Assembly: GCA_900766655.1 (NCBI GenBank)
Contig: CAAFWE010000153.1
Coordinates: 1 to 5,088 of the forward strand
Direction: 5' to 3'
Length of the DNA stretch: 5,088 nucleotides
Origin: an uncultured Alistipes sp.
GTDB taxonomy: Bacteria > Bacteroidota > Bacteroidia > Bacteroidales > Rikenellaceae
Shown: one piece after another, positions 1 through 5,088 of the stretch
Numbering within the stretch: the stretch's first letter is position 1
Layout of the letters: every line of letters begins with the position of its first letter
Position numbers and translations under genes: made by a program
The notes under the pieces: generated by a model
What the model saw: the letters and a program-made list of their open reading frames with translations, nothing else
What the model was told of the DNA's origin: nothing
The model's database searches: none

Positions 1-278
1 TAGCGAATACCATCGGGCGAGGTGAAGATAATCTCGTCATAGTGGCGCTCGCTCTTCAACTTCTCGATGCAACGGAACACCGGCTCAATCTTCATCACCA
101 TACCTGCCTCGCCACCGAAAGGGTAGTCATCGACCTTATGGTGCTTATCCTCCGAGTAGTCGCGGATATTGTGGATGTGAATCTCGGCAAAACCGCCCTC
201 CTGCGCACGCTTCAAAATCGACTCATTGAGAGGCGAGACAAGCAACTCAGGCACTACTGTCAAAATATCTATTCTCAT
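1..278 (-). CDS. trmD: tRNA (guanine-N1)-methyltransferase TrmD, 5' part only (runs off the left edge)
   Basis: TrmD transfers a methyl group from S-adenosylmethionine to N1 of G37, next to the anticodon of a subset of tRNAs, which prevents +1 frameshifting. It acts in the cytoplasm as a dimer with a trefoil-knot SPOUT fold. Only the first 92 codons and two bases of the next are present; the family is usually about 220-250 residues, so the knot's active site and the C-terminal tRNA-binding domain are mostly missing. What is visible fits the family: an N-terminal [13 protein letters not shown] strand, [18 protein letters not shown] at about residues 39-56, GMVM at 59-62, and the start of the next core strand with TSPDG at 86-90. 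The loop reads GGEAGM where E. coli has GGGPGM. The ATG at 278 lines up with the family N-terminus. The leader is A-rich (AGAGAAAAAGAG) with no strong Shine-Dalgarno site. The gene starts 29 bases after the upstream hydrolase stop, so it is probably co-transcribed with it. Confidence 0.95.
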   Translation of the reverse strand, partial: MRIDILTVVPELLVSPLNESILKRAQEGGFAEIHIHNIRDYSEDKHHKVDDYPFGGEAGMVMKIEPVFRCIEKLKSERHYDEIIFTSPDGIR

Positions 279-307
279 AAAATGGAAACTCTTTTTCTCT
301 AACTACT

Positions 308-976
308 CTAATTATAGTTCACCTCTCCGTTCAGAGCCTCGACCACGAAGGCGTTATATAGCGATTCGTGACCGATATTACTCTTCTCACCGTGACCAGG
401 GTAGATAACCACCTCGTCGCCCAACGGAAGGATATTGCCTAAGATTGACTTCATAATCGTAGGGTAGTCGCCACCTGGAAGATCGGTGCGACCTATGCAC
501 TCGCGAAAGAGGGTATCGCCCGTAAAGAGCGACTTCGACTCTTCGTGCAAGAGCGACACGCCACCAGGAGTGTGACCAGGCGTAGGAATCACACGCAAAG
601 TGGTGTTTCCAAAGTGAAGCTCCTCGGTCGAGGCGAGGTCGATATCGATAGTCTCGGGCAGTGCACCCACCTCGAGTCCGAACATTGCGCAATGCGACTT
701 CGAGCTGAGCATTATGGCGTTGTCGGCCGACGAGGCAGCAAACTTTGCACCATAGGTTTCACGCAGATACTCCACACCGAGAATGTGGTCGAAGTGACAA
801 TGGGTATTGATAGCCATTACCGGATTGAGCCCCTGCTCAGCAATAAAATCTGCCAAGATGCGATCCTCACGAGCCGACACATTGCCAGCATCTATGATGA
901 CGCACTCCTTGGTCTCGTCCCACACGACATATGTATTCTCCTGAATCGGATTGAATACGAACTTTACAACATTCAT
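308..976 (-). CDS. MBL-fold metallo-hydrolase, glyoxalase II/YcbL-like
   Basis: This is a 222-residue single-domain metallo-beta-lactamase-fold hydrolase, expected to be cytoplasmic because it has no signal peptide or membrane segment. All metal ligands of a two-metal centre are visible: THCHFDH at 58-64 (H59, H61, D63, H64), H135 in TPGHTPGG, D154 in GDTLF and H195 in PGHG. The GRTDLPGGD segment at 162-170 is typical of the short YcbL-type glyoxalase II relatives, which lack the C-terminal glutathione-binding domain of true GloB. By family, hydrolysis of a thioester or a related ester is likely. The physiological substrate cannot be read from the sequence, and I avoid calling it hydroxyacylglutathione hydrolase because many Bacteroidota do not make glutathione. 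The ATG lies two bases after the mutS stop codon, which implies co-transcription and perhaps translational coupling. The gene ends with TAG, 29 bases before trmD. It looks intact and of normal length. Confidence 0.93.
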   Translation of the reverse strand: MNVVKFVFNPIQENTYVVWDETKECVIIDAGNVSAREDRILADFIAEQGLNPVMAINTHCHFDHILGVEYLRETYGAKFAASSADNAIMLSSKSHCAMFGLEVGALPETIDIDLASTEELHFGNTTLRVIPTPGHTPGGVSLLHEESKSLFTGDTLFRECIGRTDLPGGDYPTIMKSILGNILPLGDEVVIYPGHGEKSNIGHESLYNAFVVEALNGEVNYN

Positions 977-978
977 AG

Positions 979-3675
979 TTATATTCCAGCTATTTTCTTG
1001 ATTTCGTTTAACTTGTTGAGTGCCTCCAATGGGGTGAGCGAATTGATGTCAAGCCCCTTGATTTGGTCGCGAATCTGCACCAAGACTGGGTCGTCGAGTT
1101 GGAACATCGACAACTGCACATCGGCTGGACGCACCGACTCGGCAACATCTGCAACACCTTGTGCGGTGGCCTTCTTGCCACGCTTACGCAACTCGCCCTT
1201 CGGCACCATGTCGCTATTGCCATAGGCCTTCTCCAAAGCTCCGAGAATTGCGGTAGCTCTCTCGACAATAGTAGCAGGCATACCCGCCAACTGCGCCACG
1301 TGGATACCAAACGAGTGCTCTGTTCCGCCACGCTCCAACTTACGGAGGAATACCACCGTACCATCAATCTCCTTGACCGAAACATGGAAATTTTTCACGC
1401 GGTTGCACACCTGCTCCATATCGTTGAGTTCGTGGTAGTGGGTGGCAAAGAGTGTACGAGGGTGGGCAGTAGGGTGGTTATGCAAGTACTCGACCATAGC
1501 CCACGCAATCGAGATACCATCGTAGGTGCTTGTGCCTCGACCAATCTCGTCGAGCAAGACAAGGCTACGCTCCGAGATATTATTCAGAATCGAGGCCGAC
1601 TCGAGCATCTCGACCATAAATGTAGATTCGCCTTGCGAGATGTTGTCCGACGCACCGACACGCGTGAAAATCTTATCCACGATGCCAATCTCCGCCTTCG
1701 ATGCTGGTACAAACGAGCCCATCTGCGCCATCAGCACAATGAGAGCAGTTTGGCGCAACAGAGCCGACTTACCCGACATATTCGGACCCGTAATCATCAT
1801 AATCTGCTGCGACTCGGTATCGAGCATCACATCGTTTGGAATATACTTCTCGCCCACCTTCATCAAGGTCTCGATAACAGGGTGACGAGCCGCCTTGAGG
1901 TTTATTGCGGTCGAGTCGTTGAGTCGTGGTCGCACATATTTACGCTCGACAGCCACCACCGCCAACGAGTAGAGGCAGTCGATACGGGCCACAATCTGAG
2001 CATTGCGCTGAATCTCGCGCAAGAAAGCAGAGGCATATGCTATCAACTCATTGTAAATCTGTTGCTCGAGTTGCAAAATACGCTCCTCGGCACCGAGAAT
2101 CTTCTGCTCATACTCCTTCAACTCCTCGGTGATATATCGCTCGGCTGCTGCCAAAGTCTGCTTGCGAATCCAACGCTCTGGCACCTTGTCCTTGTGCGTG
2201 TTTCGCACCTCGATATAGTAGCCAAAGACATTATTATAGCCAATCTTGAGCGACGGAATGCCCGTCAACTCGCTCTCTTGCTCCTGAATCTTTTGGAGCA
2301 CCTCCTTACCGTGCAGTGCGATACGACGCAAATCGTCAAGTTCTGCCGAAACACCATCGGCAATGATGCCGCCCTTCTGAATCTGGTTGGTTGCGGGATC
2401 GGGGTAGATGGTCTTGGAGATTCGTTGCGACAACTCGGCCAGAGGGTCGATGTTCGAGGCTGCGTGGTGCAGAATATCGCTATCCGATGACTCGAGAGCC
2501 GCCTTCAAGAGTTCGATTGCCTCCAACGAGTTCTTCAACTGAATCATCTCGCGTGGCAATACACGAAGCGAAGCTATGCGCGAAGCTATGCGCTCGACAT
2601 CGCCCGTCATCGAGAGATGCTCATTGACCACCGAGCGAATCGTCGAATCCTTGACAAAGATTTCGACCATATCTTGGCGTTGCTCAATGCGCTTCAAATC
2701 GAGAATCGGCATAGCAATCCAGCGACGCAACAATCGTGCACCCATAGCGGTGCGAGTGCGATCGAGGGTCTTGGCGAGCGAGAAATTGGCATCACCACCG
2801 CTTGAGGCAAAGAGTTCGAGGTTGCGCGAGGTGAATTTATCAATCCACACATACTCCTCACGATCGAGACGCGAAAGTGACGAGATGTGGGCAATATTGT
2901 TATGTTGGGTAAACTCCAAGTAGTAGAGGATAGCTCCCGCTGCCGATATGGCGTTACGCATACCCTCGACTCCAAAGCCTTTCAGCGTAGGAACAGAGAA
3001 GTGGGTTGTAAGTTTGCCATAATTTACATCGTAGGAGAACACCCAATCCTCGAGGCAATAAATGTAGTAACGAGAGCCAAAAGAGGCCACGAAACGCTCC
3101 TTTAGGCCTCGCTGATAGACAATCTCTTTTGGAGCAAACGACGAGAGCAGCTTCTCGATGTAGCGGTCGTCACCCTCGGCCACCGAAAACTCGCCCGTAG
3201 TAAGGTCGAGAAAGGCTACACCCGTAGACGACTGACCGAAATAGACCGATGCAAGGTAGTGATTTTCGCGCTGCTCGACAACATTATTCTCGAGCACAAC
3301 TCCTGGAGTAACAACCTCGATAACGCCTCGCTTCACCACGCCCTTCTTGACAAGTTTCGGATCTTCGAGCTGTTCGCATATAGCCACACGCTTGCCAGCA
3401 CGCACCAAGCGAGGAAGATAGGAGTCGATTGCGTGGTGCGGAAAGCCCGCAAGCTCCACTGTCGAGGCTCCACCATTTGCACGACGAGTTAGTGTAATAC
3501 CGAGTATTGCACTTGTTTCGATGGCATCTGCGCCAAAGGTTTCGTAGAAGTCACCCATACGAAACAATACTATTGCATCTGGATATTGCGCCTTAACTCC
3601 CTCGTACTGAAGCATTACACCCGTCTTCTTTGTGGTTTCGGGTTGCTCTTCGCCTGTTTTCTTTGTTCGTGCCAT
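979..3675 (-). CDS. mutS: DNA mismatch repair protein MutS
   Basis: MutS finds base mismatches and small loops in new DNA, then uses ATP to become a sliding clamp that recruits MutL. The 898-residue product is complete. The mismatch-binding domain carries the Phe-x-Glu wedge in GDFYETF (F43, E45). The connector and core domains follow, with the clamp at roughly 430-540. The ATPase shows Walker A GPNMSGKS (630-637), the ST-x-MVEM signature (684-690), Walker B LVLLDEIGRGTS (D709, E710) and FATHYHEL (743-750). After a basic linker (KKRGKK-like, about 829-835), QLSMF at 854-858 matches the beta-clamp binding consensus, like QMSLL of E. coli MutS. The protein is somewhat longer than E. coli MutS (853 residues), partly from a charged N-terminal tail with two TKKTG copies. 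The ATG is well supported: an in-frame TAA sits directly before it (3676-3678). M21 is a less likely alternative start. An exact 12-base tandem repeat at 2569-2592 encodes RIASRIAS. The gene leads a probable mutS-hydrolase-trmD unit. Confidence 0.98.
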   Translation of the reverse strand: MARTKKTGEEQPETTKKTGVMLQYEGVKAQYPDAIVLFRMGDFYETFGADAIETSAILGITLTRRANGGASTVELAGFPHHAIDSYLPRLVRAGKRVAICEQLEDPKLVKKGVVKRGVIEVVTPGVVLENNVVEQRENHYLASVYFGQSSTGVAFLDLTTGEFSVAEGDDRYIEKLLSSFAPKEIVYQRGLKERFVASFGSRYYIYCLEDWVFSYDVNYGKLTTHFSVPTLKGFGVEGMRNAISAAGAILYYLEFTQHNNIAHISSLSRLDREEYVWIDKFTSRNLELFASSGGDANFSLAKTLDRTRTAMGARLLRRWIAMPILDLKRIEQRQDMVEIFVKDSTIRSVVNEHLSMTGDVERIASRIASLRVLPREMIQLKNSLEAIELLKAALESSDSDILHHAASNIDPLAELSQRISKTIYPDPATNQIQKGGIIADGVSAELDDLRRIALHGKEVLQKIQEQESELTGIPSLKIGYNNVFGYYIEVRNTHKDKVPERWIRKQTLAAAERYITEELKEYEQKILGAEERILQLEQQIYNELIAYASAFLREIQRNAQIVARIDCLYSLAVVAVERKYVRPRLNDSTAINLKAARHPVIETLMKVGEKYIPNDVMLDTESQQIMMITGPNMSGKSALLRQTALIVLMAQMGSFVPASKAEIGIVDKIFTRVGASDNISQGESTFMVEMLESASILNNISERSLVLLDEIGRGTSTYDGISIAWAMVEYLHNHPTAHPRTLFATHYHELNDMEQVCNRVKNFHVSVKEIDGTVVFLRKLERGGTEHSFGIHVAQLAGMPATIVERATAILGALEKAYGNSDMVPKGELRKRGKKATAQGVADVAESVRPADVQLSMFQLDDPVLVQIRDQIKGLDINSLTPLEALNKLNEIKKIAGI
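2569..2592. repeat. Perfect 12-bp tandem repeat inside mutS
   Basis: The plus strand reads CGAAGCTATGCG twice in direct succession, and a partial copy (CGAAGCG) lies just upstream. On the mutS strand the two copies encode RIAS-RIAS at about residues 363-370 in the core domain. The unit is a multiple of three, so loss or gain by slippage would remove or add four residues without a frameshift. From memory of MutS alignments, the protein segment has the usual length here, so the repeat may be chance codon choice over an amphipathic helix. Confidence 0.9.
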
Positions 3676-3698
3676 TTACTATTTGGGGCTTTTTCGCT

Positions 3699-3722
3699 AT
3701 TGGCCGTCGTTAGCCGTTAGCC
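3699..3722 (-). repeat. Short GGCTAAC direct repeat in the mutS leader
   Basis: Read on the minus strand, GGCTAAC occurs twice back to back (3722-3716 and 3715-3709). After GAC comes a related GGCCAAT (3705-3699). It lies between the predicted mutS transcription start and the start codon, about 24-47 bases before the ATG. Only weak GGC/GCC pairing is possible, so I do not call a stable hairpin. The function is unknown; it may be a small intergenic repeat family or part of the untranslated leader. Confidence 0.6.
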
Positions 3723-3745
3723 ATTCTGTTTATTATATAATCGTG

Positions 3746-3776
3746 CAAATATAGCGATTTTATTCGTAAAATAAAA
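3746..3776 (-). promoter_or_regulatory. Probable Bacteroidales-type promoter for mutS
   Basis: On the minus strand TATATTTG at 3753-3746 fits the Bacteroidota -7 box TAnnTTTG exactly. At the expected distance upstream the -33 position (about 3773-3776) has only TTTT, not the preferred TTTG or TTG, so that half is weak. Transcription would begin near 3740, giving an untranslated leader of roughly 65 bases before mutS. The placement, just downstream of the previous gene's terminator, supports an independent start for the mutS unit. This is an inference from motif and position only. Confidence 0.55.
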
Positions 3777-3803
3777 AGCGGTTGACAAGAATTTGCCAAC
3801 CGC
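3767..3803 (-). terminator. Intrinsic terminator of the upstream DGLPIVPPT-family gene
   Basis: On the minus strand a hairpin with arms GCGGTTG and CAACCGC (3778-3803) continues after one mismatch with three more pairs (CAA/TTG) around a four-base loop. A G-U pair and two A-U pairs can extend its base. It is followed directly by TTTTTATTTTA (3777-3767). The hairpin begins 8 bases after the TAA of the preceding gene. The arms also form a hairpin on the plus strand but have no T-run there, so the terminator acts in the minus direction. Confidence 0.88.
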
Positions 3804-3811
3804 CTTACGCT

Positions 3812-5088
3812 TTACTTAATATAGAACTCCGAAATTGGTCTGTAGCCCCTCTCCTGCATCAGTTTATCCCACTGGCGAGGCAACTCTATCTGCACCGTTT
3901 CGAAACCTCCGCCAGGCATCGTCTGCACCTTGTTGCGACTGTCGTCGCCCGTAATCAAAAAGGCGGTCATATTCTCCTTCATCGTTGGTATGGTCACCAT
4001 CTCGGTTTCGGGCGTGTCGTACCATACTGGAGTTGGAGTGGTCGATGCACCTTCGGTACGAGTCAAATGCCCCTTCCAATTGCGGATAGGGTGGCGCTCC
4101 TCGGGATTACTACCAGGATTTGCGTAGTAGTTGGCAAATACTCGTTCGTGTAACGAGCGTCGTGCGGTGCGAATCAAATCTTGCTCGAGAGCATACGGAG
4201 TGCGATATCTCTTGGCGAGATTCTTTGCAATCGGCTTGGTAAGCAGAATCGTGCGATAAGTGAACTGCTTGCCACTACCCAATGCAAACTGGCAACGCTC
4301 GGTAATATCCCACGCCAACAACTCCATAATCTTCTGCGGATCGGTCGACGATGGAGCCATATTATTACCCCAAAGCAATGTCGAGCAAGTAGTTATAGTA
4401 TTGTCGTTCATCGCATAACCGAGACGCACGTGGTATGGTTTCCAACCCACTTCACGACAAGCCACTTCGTCCTCGACCAAGCACCACGACATCGGATAGC
4501 CGAATGTGCCCATTCGATTTTGCTTCACGTAGTAACCAGCCAAATTCATCAGCGCAAGATTCATAAATCGGCCAATCGAGACATTTGCAGCCTCGTTTAT
4601 CTCACCTTGAGCGCAGTCTATGCCAAGCTGTCGTGCAACGGGGCCATTCAGCCAAGAGTAGGGCACCCAAGCGTGCGTACTTGCCAAAGTGCGACGGAAT
4701 GAGCCAGCTCCCATAGCCTTGGTCATTGCAATAAGTATCGGCATATATTCGGGTTTGCAACCAGCCATGACACCATTTACCGCCACGTGCCACACCGTCG
4801 TATTACGATGCGCTACGGGGAGAACAGCCACCGTCTCATCCCACTTCATATCGGTAAATCTCAGGAACTCGCTCACCTTCTCGAATGTAGGTGGCACAAT
4901 CGGCAATCCGTCCGACCAGTTCATCTCACGAAAATAGTCATTAACCTCTTGGAAACTACCGTAAAAGATATCGTCACGCAAGCCACCCTGATTTTTGTTA
5001 GCACTACGGGCCAACTCCTCGGCTGTGATTGGCGTTGTGAGAGCCTTCACAATTTGCGGATACAACACCTCGCGAGTATTTTTCAAAA
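3812..5088 (-). CDS. Uncharacterised DGLPIVPPT/VMAGC-motif protein, N-terminus outside the window
   Basis: This reading frame of 425 or so codons stays open to the right edge. The first full codon (5086-5084) is TTG, the two bases before it are TT, and no ATG occurs before residue 55, so I treat the gene as cut at its 5' end. Residues are counted from 5086. Visible blocks are: REVLYPQIVKALTTPITAEEL (6-25), WSDGLPIVPPT (57-67), VAVNGVMAGCKPEYMPILIA (101-120), LNGPVARQLGID (146-157), NVSIGRFMNLALMNLAGY (168-185), and a Gly-rich ITGDDSRNKVQTMPGGGF near the C-terminus (378-395). I recognise the DGLP-x-VPPT plus VMAGC-x-PEY-x-P pattern as a conserved family of unknown function. From memory, such proteins often sit beside UGSC-motif (seleno)proteins, but no reaction is established. 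There is no predicted membrane segment; Cys110 in VMAGC is the most suggestive conserved residue. The stop is TAA, followed 8 bases later by a strong terminator, so this is the last gene of its unit. Confidence 0.85.
   Translation of the reverse strand, partial: LKNTREVLYPQIVKALTTPITAEELARSANKNQGGLRDDIFYGSFQEVNDYFREMNWSDGLPIVPPTFEKVSEFLRFTDMKWDETVAVLPVAHRNTTVWHVAVNGVMAGCKPEYMPILIAMTKAMGAGSFRRTLASTHAWVPYSWLNGPVARQLGIDCAQGEINEAANVSIGRFMNLALMNLAGYYVKQNRMGTFGYPMSWCLVEDEVACREVGWKPYHVRLGYAMNDNTITTCSTLLWGNNMAPSSTDPQKIMELLAWDITERCQFALGSGKQFTYRTILLTKPIAKNLAKRYRTPYALEQDLIRTARRSLHERVFANYYANPGSNPEERHPIRNWKGHLTRTEGASTTPTPVWYDTPETEMVTIPTMKENMTAFLITGDDSRNKVQTMPGGGFETVQIELPRQWDKLMQERGYRPISEFYIK

Noticed and set aside
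42..302. Plus-strand open frame of 86 codons at the left edge
   Set aside because: It is opposite the start of trmD, whose translation matches the family residue by residue.
545..1225. Plus-strand open frame of 226 codons
   Set aside because: It is antisense to the MBL hydrolase and the end of mutS, crosses their junction, and has no domain pattern or ribosome-binding context.
1063..2490. Long plus-strand open frame of 475 codons opposite mutS
   Set aside because: It lies wholly antisense to an intact, motif-complete mutS. The translation is rich in His, Leu and Arg with no recognisable domain, and is explained by the codon bias of the real strand.
3778..3803. Bidirectional terminator
   Set aside because: The hairpin is symmetric, but a T-run follows it only on the minus strand, and no plus-strand gene ends there.
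4181..4702. Plus-strand open frame of 173 codons
   Set aside because: It is a shadow of the DGLPIVPPT-family gene on the opposite strand, with low-plausibility composition.
5084..5086. TTG as the true start codon of the rightmost gene
   Set aside because: The frame is still open at the window edge, no upstream sequence is visible to judge a ribosome site, and TTG starts are uncommon; an internal Leu is more likely.
1..5088. CRISPR arrays, insertion sequences, tRNA or rRNA genes, selenocysteine-type in-frame TGA codons in the called genes
   Set aside because: No spaced repeats, transposase-like frames, terminal inverted repeats or RNA-gene signatures were seen, and every called gene is uninterrupted.

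Overview
The window reads as part of a Bacteroidota chromosome, most likely order Bacteroidales. Three things point there: Bacteroidales-style MutS and TrmD sequences, a Bacteroidales-type -7 promoter box (TAnnTTTG) ahead of mutS, and A-rich leaders without strong Shine-Dalgarno sites. An Alistipes/Rikenellaceae-like source is a guess from the moderate GC content and heavy use of TCG and GAG codons. I could not run a search to confirm it.

All supported genes lie on the minus strand, so transcription runs from high to low coordinates. From the right edge: (1) 3812-5088 is a protein of at least 425 codons, cut by the window edge, with DGLPIVPPT and VMAGC motifs and no established function. It is followed by a clear intrinsic terminator (3767-3803). 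(2) The 136-base gap 3676-3811 holds that terminator, a probable promoter for mutS and a short GGCTAAC repeat in the mutS leader. (3) 979-3675 is a complete mutS, the mismatch-recognition ATPase. (4) 308-976 is a complete metallo-beta-lactamase-fold hydrolase of the glyoxalase II/YcbL type, starting 2 bases after the mutS stop. (5) 1-278 is the first 92 codons of trmD, the tRNA m1G37 methyltransferase, starting 29 bases after the hydrolase stop and leaving the window on the left.

mutS, the hydrolase and trmD look like one transcription unit joining DNA repair, a small thiol-ester-type hydrolase and tRNA modification. This is housekeeping co-transcription and does not suggest a shared pathway. 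The upstream gene is a separate unit. It is the only part that looks under-described, and the start of its product lies outside the window. I see no mobile element, CRISPR array, RNA gene or defence system.
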